Assembly (NCBI RefSeq): GCF_001039355.2
Contig: NW_019775388.1
Coordinates: 384,842-448,841 of the forward strand
Source of the DNA: Lingula anatina
Lineage: Eukaryota; Brachiopoda; Lingulata; Lingulida; Lingulidae
Direction of reading: 5' to 3'
DNA: 64,000 bases
This document shows positions 35,293 through 46,723 of the stretch, in pieces (within the stretch, counting starts at the first letter, position 1; each line of letters opens with the position of its first letter). The notes beneath the pieces were generated by a model. It saw nothing but the letters and a program-made list of their open reading frames with translations. It ran no database searches and was not told the DNA's origin. The position numbers and the translations under genes are program-made.

Positions 35293-36162
35293 TAATGGGC
35301 GTAGGTATTTTAGCATCGATTATATGTGGTGTCACAGGATTGTAACGGGTGTTTTCATTAGGGGTGGGGTTGGTGGAGACGGGGGGGTTTTACTTTTACC
35401 CTTGAGCCTAAGTGTGTTCATCTAATCTATAACAAAATTTGAATAAGAATGGACGTTTGCCAGGACCAATGGGACCAATGGAAGATTCGAGACATCAATA
35501 ATTTGTGTTGGACCCCCCCCTCCCCCAAACCTTCCTCTGCCTATTGTGTTGTTCTTTTGATAAGCTGAAACTCGAATATTTTAAAAATGGAACGATGGAT
35601 TTTCACTGCGCCTTGCAAACACAACCGTAACCAAATAGAAAGATTAATTCCCATTAGCAAGTTGAAGCTTTATCGCCAGGCCGTCAGAATGGCCTGAACG
35701 GAAAACATGCCCAACTAACGATATCTTTATTAAAGTACACAAATTTGGAGGTAATTTTGTGAATTTTGAGCTTCAAAACACCTCTCTTTTAGCTAGGTTT
35801 GGGAGTTAATGAGCTACGTGATCACGTGGTCCGTTGACGAGAGCCAGTTCAGTAAGCTGTCAAACTGAGCTACCATTATCTACCTTTAAAATGACTTTTC
35901 AAACTACTGATAACAATTCATACCCATTCACCTATCTCTACGGAGGGGTTTATATCCATACGAAGCCAGGTGCCTGACTATTCAATGATTTGACTTGCAT
36001 TTAATTACGGTTATCCCAAGTAGTGTAAAATACTGCATTCGAATGACTTTCATTCAGTATGAGGTCCATGTTATTTGTGAAATTCAATTCACTTCAATTT
36101 ATAAAACCCTTGAGCCCTACAGCTCATCAGAATGAAATGCAGTAAAAATATAAAGTCATAAC

Positions 36163-36526
36163 AACAACAACGAGAACGCAGACCTCCGCCAAGTCTCCAG
36201 CCAATGCCGTTTCACCCCCTAAATTTCCATTGATTATTGATTGATTATTGATTGATTATTGATCCGGATCACCACCAAAATGTAAGTAATGTTATGTTTT
36301 CACCCCTGTTTGTTTGTTTGTTTGTTTGTTCGTCTGTCTGTCATCAACATAACTCAAAAAGTTATGGACCGATTTTGATGAAATTTTCAGGAACTGTCAG
36401 AAGTGGGCCAAGGAACAGATGATTAGTTTTTGGTAGTGATCTGGATCAATAATCAATCAATAATCAATAATAATAAAAAGTCGCTGACTTGGCGGAGGTC
36501 TGCGCTCTCGGAGTGCTTTTCTAGTT
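36163..36526 (-). mobile_element. Dispersed palindromic repeat (same family as 44489-44738)
   Basis: Both ends carry CTTGGCGGAGGTCTGCG-type sequence in inverted orientation; the right end reads CTTGGCGGAGGTCTGCGCTC and continues TCGGAGTGCTTTTCTAG. The core contains (TGATTATTGAT)n, a (GTTT)n tract and the phrase AAGTTATGGACCGATTTTGA. The minus strand aligns with the copy at 44489. No protein-coding capacity; SINE- or MITE-like. Confidence 0.85.
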
Positions 36527-36657
36527 ATGTATGTTATTGTAGTCAGAGAATATAATTTATGTAAAAGGTTACATGTGAATATGTATATATTTAAGTGATA
36601 CACATGATAACATATAAAAGCTGGACTACCAGAAAAGCAGATTAATTCAATAAAAGG

Positions 36658-37199
36658 TCATACCGAGGAGATCTCTTGTTGTTCTTGTTTGTGACAGTAA
36701 TAATAAAAACTCATCAGACTGACGTTCATCTTAACTCCGATGCACATTTTAAAGAACTTACCTAAGTTGTTTAATTGTGATACATTGTTAAGTGAAAACA
36801 ATTTAATTAGCTTGAAAACACTTTTCTTTGTATAATAAAATTTCTGATGTATTTCTGCCCAATCGTTCTCTAATTTCTCTAAATTCATCCTCGATGTCAT
36901 TTAAAATACAGTTTACAGGTTCTTAATTTTTATTTGTGTCTGTTTACCTTCCAGTTTCTACAGCTAGATTGTGTGATGAAAGGTCTAAATTTGGCAATTA
37001 ATTCCTTATAATTATGTGAAATTGGCTTAATAAAATAAAATTGCACTGTAAAATTATCAACAAGATGTTGATACAATAGCCCTCTACTCCTTTTGGATAT
37101 TTCCCCGGTCAATGTTTGTCTAAAGTTATCTTTCACTCTTTGCTTTTTCAAAGACAGTATAAAATTGTCTGATATATTTTCGTGAAAAATAAATGACAC
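36658..37199 (-). pseudogene. Degenerate C-terminal fragment of a non-LTR retrotransposon ORF
   Basis: Minus-strand pieces in shifting frames read KELIAKFR, then SSHNLAVETGR, then NDIEDEF, then SVFKLIKLFSLNN and LGKFF. This order is that of the conserved C-terminal region downstream of reverse transcriptase in many invertebrate LINE-encoded polyproteins. At least one frameshift after KFR and stop codons after ETGR break it. No reverse-transcriptase core is visible in the window next to it, so it is a 5'-truncated dead copy. Confidence 0.7.
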
Positions 37200-38024
37200 G
37201 CCAATTGTCTCCAGTCCATTCTGTACTTACATTACCCGATCGAAATTTTTGTTAAGCAGATCTGTATAGCACGGTGTTATGTAATACAATTTTTCGAGGA
37301 GCGGATTTTCCACGGAAGTCTTGCCTGGGCATAGGCATGCTTCAAGATACCCTAGAGCGATCACTTTCATGAATGTTCGCGACCGTGTTTGAATTCATTG
37401 GTTTAAATATCGATAATAAACGTCATTTTGAAATACCAATAACATTACCCCATGAGATATATTGAAAAAAATATTAAAGCCCACCAAGAATCTGAGTTAC
37501 TTGTTGTTACCTGGCTTGGGTAGTGCGGCGGTGCGTAATTAACAAGTAATATTGTTAAAGAGGTCTTGGTTAACTACCATGCATTTAAAATACATCACCT
37601 ATTTTCTTTAAATCTCTCCGTTTACATTATATAACTTTACAATGTTTAACACCAAATTTCAATGGACTTCTGTAAGCAATACCCACTACCATCGGTTTAA
37701 AAGATGTTATCAAAAATTAATGGCACCGGGTATGTTCTTCATAATAACTACATCAATCTTGATTTTAACTGCAGCGGCCATGGAGTTATCCCCCGAACCG
37801 ATAGCTATCTACGTGTACGCCCGACTAAGATTACACGCTTCCGGGCACTTCAACGGCTAAATAACACATGGTGACAGCGCCAGCCCTACCTCTTATCTTG
37901 GATTCCGTGTAGGAAAGAAAAAAAAAACATATATTTCAGGGTATTAATATATACGCCCAAGTAACCATGTGTGTCAAAACGTGTTATACCTATACATCTG
38001 ATATAAGAAAACTCCAATTTATAA

Positions 38025-38275
38025 CAGTGGTGGATTTAGGGTGTCAGGAGGGTCCTGCCCACCCCCCTTCGATTTCTGAAAAAAAATCACACCAATGGTC
38101 CCCTCTTGAAACTAGAATTTTGACCAGCTGAACCATAGTTCTAAACCGTACCAAATGGCAACGTTCTCCCTCTAAAATACCAAAATTTTTCGGGGCCCTT
38201 CAGTGTCCCCCGAACCCCAATCCAAGGGTATCCGCGGACCCCATATATAATCAAATAATCCTGGATTCGCCCCTG
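38025..38275. mobile_element. hAT-like non-autonomous element
   Basis: Termini CAGTGGTGGATTTAGG and, inverted, CAGGGGCGAATCCAGG, of the type seen in hAT MITEs. A truncated relative lies at 20723. No coding capacity. Confidence 0.75.
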
Positions 38276-38430
38276 TATGTCGATAATCTTACTGGTCGCG
38301 AGCTGTGTCTTGTATAGACTTTTCCTGGGGTGAAAATTTAATTCTACCCTCTTAACTGGTTTACCCATGCTTAGGATTGGATAAGAAGAAGTCAAATATA
38401 TGATAATTATTTACTTTTTTCACCTTCTGG

Positions 38431-39928
38431 TTAATACCCTTATTCCACACCGACTACAAATTCCACGAACCGCCACGAATTGATAAATCCCAGGGTTCTT
38501 ACCTTAATTGTGATAAATTCTTTAAGCTCTGAACTGATTCTTGTTTACTCTTAGTCAGTTCTTGCAATTCTTGAGAGATCGTGAAATCGGGACAAACGTT
38601 TTGAGCTCCCGAATGCAAAAAAGTCCTTGGTATATTCTTATCGTATCTGATTCCTAGTACATTTTTGCCAGTCTTACCTATTCTTATCTTAAACTGGGAA
38701 TCGTGAAGCATCCGTCTGACCACGATTTGACTACTATTCTGTAAAACAAGGTGTAAAATACCACAAAATAATATTCAGAGATAACTTGGAAGAGGGCAGT
38801 CATTAGATCATTCAGGATAAAGCAGAGAGATCATGACCGGTGTAACATGAAAATCTGACTCCCATGAAAATCTGACTCCCCCAGTCAGAATTTCATAATG
38901 AAAATCTGACTCCCCCCATGAAACTTTGACTCCCCCTCCACAAAACTTCATACATCTTATTTTATTTTGAGTATATGACTGTGATCTTGTAGTGTAGTAT
39001 GTAAAATGGAGGATACATAGGCCCTTTTTTGTAGTTTGCAGGTGATAATTTTCATGAAAAAATAAGAAAATTAAAAGTGTGCACATAATCAAAATTTCAT
39101 AGGGGGAGTCACATTTTCATAATGAAAATCTGACTGGGGAGTCACATTTTAGGGGAGTCAGATTTTCATGGTACACCGGGTCACCTCACACGACTTCACT
39201 TAGGAGGAAGATTCGCCTTTGAAGTCTTGGGGCAAGAAGTTATAACTTCTTGCTTGGGGGGAGATTCACCCCAGAAGGAATTATATCCGTATCGGTGCCG
39301 GGGAAGACAACGAAGGCATTTCTTTTAATTAAATGTTTAAAATTCCTGAACGATCTATAAAGGCTGCCCAGTTTCAAGTGAATTTCATATCGTGTTTTGG
39401 GTCTCTGCGATATCAGACAAAATTTTCTCTCTACAGGAAGGAGAGGGTTTTGCTTTAGTAAATTTCCGGAACTCTGTATGACAAAGTAACATTAAAGTTT
39501 TTATCTGCGTGCCTTTCAAACTGTACTGTTCACTGAATAGAACTCGCCTGACGAACACCATCGAAGCCAAGAACCTACGCATTATGATAGATGCCATAAA
39601 AACAAGTTTTTATGTCTGTCTTGAGGAACATTTTCGAAATTTCAAGAATAGCCAAGATAACATTTATAATGGTGCCAGAATCGTGGTGCATTCGGCAGAT
39701 ACTTAGCTTTCTCTTTAACTGAATCCTATACTAGTCGTGAAGTATTCGTCAGTCATTCTTGCAAATCGTAACTGTTTCTTGACCACATTCGTACTGTTCA
39801 AGCAGAATCCTACAGGGTCAAGATCTCTACCAGAGATGTACAAAATTCCACGATCCCTCACGATTTCTAAAATTATCAATTCTTGGCGGTTCGTATAATT
39901 CGTAGTAGGTGTGGAATAGGGGCATAAA
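38431..39928. mobile_element. 1.5-kb terminal-inverted-repeat element carrying a nested MITE
   Basis: The left end (TACCCTTATTCCACACCGAC, continuing through CCACGAACCGCCACGAATTG) recurs inverted at 39860-39928 (TGCCCCTATTCCACACCTAC, through CGAACCGCCAAGAATTG), giving about 60 bp of imperfect TIR. Open frames inside (38499-38723 minus, 39509-39706 plus) are short and show no transposase motif that I recognise. A second inverted-repeat element occupies 38835-39182. Confidence 0.7.
38835..39182. mobile_element. MITE nested in the 38431-39928 element
   Basis: Left end GACCGGTGTAACATGAAAAT and inverted right end GACCCGGTGTACCATGAAAA, both running into CTGACTCCC. The word GAAAATCTGACTCCCC is repeated several times inside each arm. 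Confidence 0.8.
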
Positions 39929-40582
39929 GGAAAAGTTAGAGAAAACTACTTCTTAGACCTAGGGAAAAATACCGTTTATAGAAACCTTGCCTTTACGTTA
40001 CTATATTTACTCATTCATTTATCTATTCATTAATCTATTTGACGTTTGACCAATTCTATATCAATTCAACAGTATAAAAATACTTAATTTACATTAACCA
40101 AACTGAACTTAATTCCACTTCTTTTAATGCATATATGTATATAAATATTAATAACACTGAAGTAAATAAATGGTACTTGGAGATTATTATTTAATCACAA
40201 GATGAAACGATTCGACATTGATATGAAAAAATGATGATGGAATTTTAGTCAGTCATATACCAACAAGGTACTTGATAATTTTTTACATGTCAATACAGCA
40301 TAAAAATAGCATTATTGAAATGACATCAAAATGACATCCAAATGACATAATTTGACTGCCTGGTAAATGGTCTGGTGGATAATTTAAACTGACAGAAGTA
40401 AACAAGTACACAATGAAGTTCTAATAAAGCTCTAACAAATATATTGGGTATTGAAATAGTTTAGTAATATGAAGGGTATAGTAGCAAGTTACTATCCACT
40501 TAGCATTATGATAAAAACATTTGTCACCAAAGTTTTGGATCGAGAAACTAAATTATAATATGAAAGTGCAGTTGTAAAAAAA

Positions 40583-41915
40583 TCATTCAAGCCTTTCTGG
40601 AATAGTATTTGTAGGTTGAAAAACAGTCCTTTTTGCTACAGTGTTAGAGTAAACTCCACTTTCATCTGCCCATGTGTTCCAGCCAACTCTTCTATAGTCG
40701 GTGGTATCTGTGAACTGTGAGTGCATTTTTCTGTATGACCAGGAATTGTCAGGGAAATCTGGTGGCCGCTCCTGAAAATACAGGAAATCTGTTGTTAATA
40801 TACATTCTTGTATGATGCTTAAGTTTATAATATCATAAAACAAAATAAAATCACAAGAGAGAGAAAGGTTAGTATACTTACTGGTGCAGGTGTGTATGTG
40901 TAGGGTGGGAAGTAATCTGCCCCATAAGTTGTTTCTAAGTGATGCTTATTGTATTCAGGATGGTGCCTTGGCAACACAGATCCAAATCCTCTCTGAGGGT
41001 GACCAGTATCTCTAAAAATATCACAACAATAAATCAAGATCAACCAAACACTAGTCACTAACACTTCTACTTTAAAAATATCCCATCATATCATATCATA
41101 TCACATCATATCATATCATATATTTCAAACTCCAGAGTTTCCAGCCATCACGGTTACAGTCTCCAGTTGAATAACTCATTATTTACCTGTCAAGATTAGT
41201 ATGTGCAAAAGTTTCCAGGTTGACCATTGGTTTACTTGTGGCTTGTTCTTGGAAATCTTTTTTCAGGGAAACTTGTGCTGCATGGTCTTGGTACGTGGTA
41301 TTTGGCAATGACTAAAATTAATAAAAGTGAACAATGAATGATTTACATTAAACTTCAATTAGGCAATAGTACTGCATTATATTTCTTTGTGTAAAAAGAA
41401 TGAAACAGGCTCTAAATTAAGTGAATACTTATATGCTGTCTCTTTCACATTTCCCGGATATCAAAAGGGGCACATATTAATTAATACTAAAAAAGATTAA
41501 GAAAAAAGGAGAAAGGAATCCTACCCCATCTGTAACATTGCCAATCCTTTTGTAGGTTGCCTTGCTTAGATCTCTCCTTTCTGTCTTGCTTATATCAAAA
41601 TCTTTTGGTTCTGCTTCCCTTGCTTGATGCCTTAAATCAAGATATGTAAAATAAATAAATAAATGCAGCATCTACACAAGAAACAATAATTTACACACAA
41701 ATAAATATCAAAGTAGAAAGATGCAAAATACTGAACACAACCATGCTCGGGTGTCACCTTGATACTGAATCTAAAAAACATGAAACTACTTCCGAATACC
41801 ATGCTTACCAGTTCGAATTGAGTGTCGCCCTAGCATAGTTCATGTGATTTGATCGCAGGAAAAGAGATCCTTTCCTCTCAATGTAATCTGGCAGGCCTGT
41901 GATTCCGGTAGCCAT
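40583..41915 (-). CDS. CFAP95: Cilia- and flagella-associated protein 95 (C9orf135 family)
   Basis: Small microtubule inner protein of motile cilia; in structural studies of axonemes CFAP95 sits in the doublet microtubule lumen. Exons on the minus strand: 41915-41809, 41630-41525, 41311-41187, 41011-40882, 40771-40583; 657 nt, 218 aa against about 229 in human. Recognised by blocks shared with human C9orf135: LPDYIERKGSLFLRSNH near the N-terminus, then EPKDFDI and STYRR-like ATYKRIG, then GFGSVLPRHHP, TTYGADYFPPY, and a C-terminal SQFTDTTDYRRVGWNTWADE followed by SGVYSN. No membrane segment or enzyme motif. It is a stand-alone gene with no close divergent partner. A pentanucleotide repeat lies in intron 3. 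The call relies on remembered family sequence and would be settled by a profile search. Confidence 0.88.
41083..41122. repeat. (ATCAT)n pentanucleotide repeat
   Basis: About eight CATAT/CATCA units in CFAP95 intron 3. Confidence 0.85.
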
Positions 41916-42659
41916 AATTATATAGGCATGTACATAAAATCCGTCTTGTAAATGTTATGCGCTCTGCCGAGCTCCACGGCGAGTTTCCTATAAAACGTGA
42001 TTGAGACCGAAGAACTCAGTTGACAATAACAACAAGCTTCCATCAAGTAAAATAATCCGCACACGTTATACAACTATTCTTCATATCGTTTTGACTAAAT
42101 AATAGATAAACAAATTTTAATGGTCTAAACTTCAAATTTATCTACAAAACTGCTGTTTAATGAAACATATATCTTGTTTAATCTATAGCGGATTAATAAT
42201 TCTACATTCTACGTGTCTATAGTAACGTAAGATGAAAAGGGGGAAAAATTGCATCTGCCATGCTACAATCCAAAATAGGCTCTGCAACTGCATGCATTTT
42301 ATAGCTTATACTGGGTATTAACTAGTAGTCTATAGTAGGCTTATGACATTTGACGCTTTGAAAGATTTTTTTCTTGTGTAAGTCTAATAATTATAAATTA
42401 ATGAAATAAAGTACCGGTAAATGTTAAGCATGTATTCACTCGATAAACACGTACTCACTCTCAGTTTATAGGGGAAACTAGGTCCATTTGAAGGAAAACA
42501 TAAAAGTGAAAAATGAAGTTTAAGATATAATTGCGAATTCTACCCTTTCTAAATCTCTGATGACAGAAAGTGATTAATCTATGATTTTTTTTATAAATCA
42601 TTGAAAAATTTTAAATTCTTGCTTTGCTAGCATGGAGACGAAATAACGAAGGTTTAGCC

Positions 42660-42797
42660 TACCCTCTACCAGGGCGACAGATTGATTTTCCACAGATATT
42701 CACAGATATGTCTCTAGATAAATAGACAGTCATTTTGGTCTGATGTCGCTCCAGCCAAAAATGTCCACAACAATAACTGCGGCCCTGGTAGAGGGTA
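42660..42797. mobile_element. 138-bp MITE with 9-bp direct repeat flanks
   Basis: Perfect 16-bp inverted ends TACCCTCTACCAGGGC, flanked on both sides by GGTTTAGCC (42651-42659 and 42798-42806). An 8- or 9-bp duplication points to hAT- or Mutator-like mobilisation. Confidence 0.9.
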
Positions 42798-44208
42798 GGT
42801 TTAGCCTATTTTGGTAACGAAAGTTTTAAAAATAATCCCTTTTGGATAATATTCGCACGTTAGTAGGCCTAATACTAACAAAAATTATACCGCATTATTG
42901 GGGTATTACGAGATGCACATTTATTTTACTGACACATTTTGTCCTCAACCTCAAGTATATATTTTTTACAATGCCTGGTAACGAAGGTGTTGCAAATTAC
43001 TTTTTATGAGAATGCAGTTTTGCCGTGTTTTGTCTAAAATATTTGACTGTGTCCTGTCACCATACATAAGGATGAACATTTTATTAATGACCTAAATATT
43101 ACAAAAAAAAAAAAAAAAAAGTTGCAGATTTCCTTCTTAAATAAAAATGCACTAGATCAATAGGAAAATGTGCGATGGTTCTGCAAGAGACAGTAACGAA
43201 AGTTTCAAATTTAGTCCGTTTAAATGATTTTTGTGAACAGATATACATGTAGATAAAGCTAATAATAATTATTTTATTTTGTAAGTTGCTAGACTCTTGT
43301 TTGTTAAGTTCCACTTGGAGAAACAATTATTCCGCTTGCTTACTTTTAATAATTTTTTTAAATGTTAAATGGACCTATATATTGAGAATGAGTGTAAAAC
43401 AATCAAGTTGAGGTTCAGTTTGAAGCCTGGTCGATTATCTTGGAGGATCAGACAGAGGGGCAAATTAGACAACATGGGTGGTTGCATACGCCTATATAGC
43501 CCTATATAAAAGGGAATTAAGTTCTTAATGAAAGTACTAGTGTTAGGCAACACGGGCATGCAAAATGCCTCTAATAACAATCAGCAATGCATGCTATTTA
43601 AAATTATTGATATTTCCAGGAATATCCAATTATTATTTTTTTCTTTTGCTATATTATAGTCTAACTCCTTATAGGCCTATAAAGGTTCTGCGCTGCACTC
43701 GATCCCTACGTATATGCTCGTTTTCGAACGTAATATACGCAAACGTAGCCTGTGCAGTGCGGTGTTTTATCGATAATTAAATTAGGGGACATCCCCTCTC
43801 TCTCTCTTTCAGAAATGTGTTATATAAAATGTTTTCAAATATGCTTTATTGGCCCTATCATTTTCTATTAACATTATGAATGCAATGGTGAAATACTCAG
43901 AATACCGGTACATACTTAAAAAGGGTGTACATGTACATACAGTACAGGGCAATCGATTTTATTTTTGTGGAAGTATTAATTTTTTCAAGTTTTAGTCTGC
44001 ATATTTTGTTATCATGCTCAACGCACACGTTGTAGCTAATTAATCTATAATCTAATTAAATTAATTAAATATCAATTAACTGTTAAAGGGATAGTACCTG
44101 TTCGTTTTTATGGTAAAAAATGGATTTTCCTGGGGTAAACGACGATTTTCTTATACATACATGCACCAGTGGTAAATAAATCTATTTCGACATTCAAAGT
44201 AAGTCCAT

Positions 44209-44983
44209 TCATGTCAGCAAGGGCTAGCCTGGACATCCATCGACAAGCTATAAAAGATCTGGAAATTTGATCTATCTCGACAACATAAAATCAATATATT
44301 CCAAACATTGGTCGAGCCAGTAGGCCTACTTCTTTACGGTTGTGAAACATGGAGCTTAACAAAATAACTTGAAAGACGTATTGGTGGATGCTTCACCAGA
44401 TAACTTAGAGCTGCACTTAATATCAGTGGGATAGACAAGGTGCCAAACTTGGAGCTCTATGGCGAAATACCGAAAGTCACCTCTAAAACTAGAAAAGCAC
44501 TCCGAGAGCGCAGACCTCCGCCAAGGCAGCGATTTCTTATTATTATTGATTATTGATTGATTATTGATTGATTATTGATTCGGATCACCACCAAAAACTA
44601 ATCACTTCTAAGTTAACCCATTTCCGACCTACCTTGATAATTTCATCAAAATCGGTCCATAACTTTCTGAGTTATGTTGATGACAAACAGACAGAAAGAC
44701 AGACAGGGTTGAAAACATAACCTCCTTGGCGGAGGTAATAAGAGACCACAGATTGAAGGCTGTCGACCATTTTTTTATCGTCACACAGAAGAAGCAGCAA
44801 ATAGATTTCTGCTCTGGGTACTCACACATGGCTCATTGGGCACACGAAACAAAACTTCAGGTTCTCCTTGATGACACTGGCTTGGAACACATAAATGAGC
44901 TTGGCAGAATGAAGGCCCGTAGGATTTGGAAGTCTATATATGCTGTCGCCTAATTAATGATGTTGACAGTCGACTGCAGTCGA
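44209..44983 (+). pseudogene. 5'-truncated non-LTR retrotransposon fragment inside the MITE
   Basis: Flanked by the 9-bp duplication TAAGTCCAT (44200-44208 and 44984-44992). It encodes pieces typical of the C-terminal part of invertebrate LINE ORF2: LYGCETWSLTK, LRAALNIS, NLELYGEIPKVT, then after an interruption IRDHRLK, LLDDTGLEHINELGRM and ARRIWK. Three in-frame TAA codons kill it before the interruption, which is a second repeat at 44489-44738. Confidence 0.88.
44489..44738 (+). mobile_element. Dispersed palindromic repeat inserted in the LINE fragment
   Basis: Starts CTAGAAAAGCACTCCGAGAG and continues CGCAGACCTCCGCCAAG; ends CCTCCTTGGCGGAGGTAAT. The core has (TGATTATTGAT)n, TTTCATCAAAATCGGTCCAT and a (GACA)-rich stretch. 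It splits the LINE frame between the codons for PKVTSK and IRDHRL. Same family as the minus-strand copy at 36163-36526. Confidence 0.88.
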
Positions 44984-46013
44984 TAAGTCCATGTTTTTTT
45001 CTAAAGTGTTTGGTTTCCCGTGCTAATCTCTTAAGAGATTATTACAGAGTTATAGCCATCTATGAAGGTCCATGTGGTCTGATGGCAAATACAGATTTCA
45101 GAATAACTGCGATTACCGCTGTATTGGTGGTAAAATGAAATTTATTATATTTTTATGAGTTGTTTACACTCTATTTATTGTGAAATATGAATTTCATATG
45201 AACAGTTGCTATCCCCTTAATATAATTGCTTAGAAAGTAACCAAATATAAAAAGCAACAGCTAGATCCATTAAAAAAATGAAGGAACATGTATTTCCCCA
45301 TCTAATGATCACTTGTCTTTTTGCCAGCTAATTCAGATTACTTATTGTTAAGTACCGGTAAAATTGTTGATTCATTAATTTTTACTTACGGGCGGCTTAG
45401 CGAAAGTGTTTATTTTTTTTGCACCTTTCGTCGGATAAACATAAATAAACACCCACACCCTATATACAGGCGCGTTTCACATGCTGAAGTATCAAAAAAG
45501 AAAATTGAATGAATTTAAAGTTGTATTCAACTTTATAAAACATGTGTACAGAAATAAATCCACGGCTGTCTCAATTTTTACATCTACATTTAATTTTTAG
45601 AAAAGTCTATTATGTAAGGAGCCTAAATAGTAACGTACGTTCCGGTAACGTACTGTATGTTCCGGGTCATATAATTTCGATATATTTTGTAGTGATTCAG
45701 TCATGGCAAATTATATATGACGTAGATCTAAGGATGTTTTAAAAAATATTTTTACTGTAACTCAAGGGGCTTTGTGTCATGGCTAATACACGCATGTTCC
45801 CCAGAAAAATTGTCAAAAAGTTTCATCTTGCCCAAGTACTTGGTGTAATAGGAAACATGGGTTTTTGTTGCTGACTGACAAATATATTGTGATTCCATGA
45901 TAGTTTGACATTTCTGATATACAGTAGGCTACAGCGTAATATTTGGACCACGCATGGAAAATGGTTTGTCAATACTTATTCTGTGATAGTGATAAGCAAA
46001 CTAAAGTCGCTCA

Positions 46014-46065
46014 ATAAATAAATAAATAAATAAAATAATAATAATCAATAATAATAATAATAATT
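46014..46065. repeat. (AATA)n / (AAT)n microsatellite
   Basis: Simple tetra- and trinucleotide repeat upstream of the transglutaminase gene. Confidence 0.93.
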
Positions 46066-46723
46066 AACTGCTCTGTACAGAAGATTATCATAATTTTTAC
46101 AAAGTTCTATATTATAGGAGATATATTAAAAAACAAAACTAGCAATTATTGAATTTTCAAAGTGAGTAAAACGTCCCCACGTTTTGCGTTTGTGACAGTA
46201 ATTAACGTTTGTCTTATTTTTAATTATTCATGTTTCCAGGAGAATGACACTTTTATACAAACTTCTTCATGTAAATAAATGCACTACATATTTTAAGAGC
46301 ATGCCCGTGATTTGCACCTCAATATTGGGTTTGGGTGAAAGCGCCCTCGATCTACCGGTATTTTTAACAAGGTAGAGCCAATAATGAACTCAATTAAATT
46401 GCTGTCCAGTCCAATACCCAACCAAATATTACTTAAGTTACAGAAGAAATTAGAAACAGTGTGCTGTCTACGTATAGCCTAATAAATTGCATTAATTGTT
46501 AGTTACCACCCCGACCTACGAGTAGGTACATGCACATGTAGGCCTACCAACCTACCGGTATTACGCGTACTACTTTCAGCCTACTTTCCCCTCCCACTAT
46601 ACTTCCTTGAGGTAACTCACCCAAACAGACGAAGACCTAAAAAGTAGGTCAAAGCACCGGCAGTTAGTGAATATACCCTTTCAACGTAGAGCATTGTATA
46701 AATAGCCGTTTTATCTTCTAAGA

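Larger units (their letters stand above)
44087..45216. mobile_element. TTAA-flanked MITE interrupted by a LINE fragment
   Basis: Left end AGGGATAGTACCTGTTC and inverted right end GGGGATAGCAACTGTTC, flanked by TTAA at 44083-44086 and 45217-45220, as in piggyBac-type insertions. Subtracting the LINE insertion and its duplicated target leaves about 346 bp, close to the 327-bp uninterrupted relative at 54892-55218, with which it aligns over most of its length. Confidence 0.85.
41916..46723. other. Intergenic region between CFAP95 and transglutaminase
   Basis: No host coding exon seen. It contains the MITE at 42660-42797, the nested transposon block at 44087-45216 and an (AATA)n/(AAT)n tract at about 46014-46065. 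Promoters of the two divergent genes should lie at its ends. Confidence 0.6.

Noticed and set aside
37642-37860. 72-aa plus-strand frame with a hydrophobic stretch
   Set aside because: No family match, no splice partners and no conserved neighbours; probably chance.
38499-38723. 74-aa minus-strand frame as a possible gene
   Set aside because: Lies inside a terminal-inverted-repeat element, with no motif and no splice partners; could be a transposase scrap but cannot be supported.
45321-45742. Two consecutive plus-strand frames upstream of the transglutaminase gene
   Set aside because: AT-rich, no domain, no splice link to the transglutaminase start at 46724.
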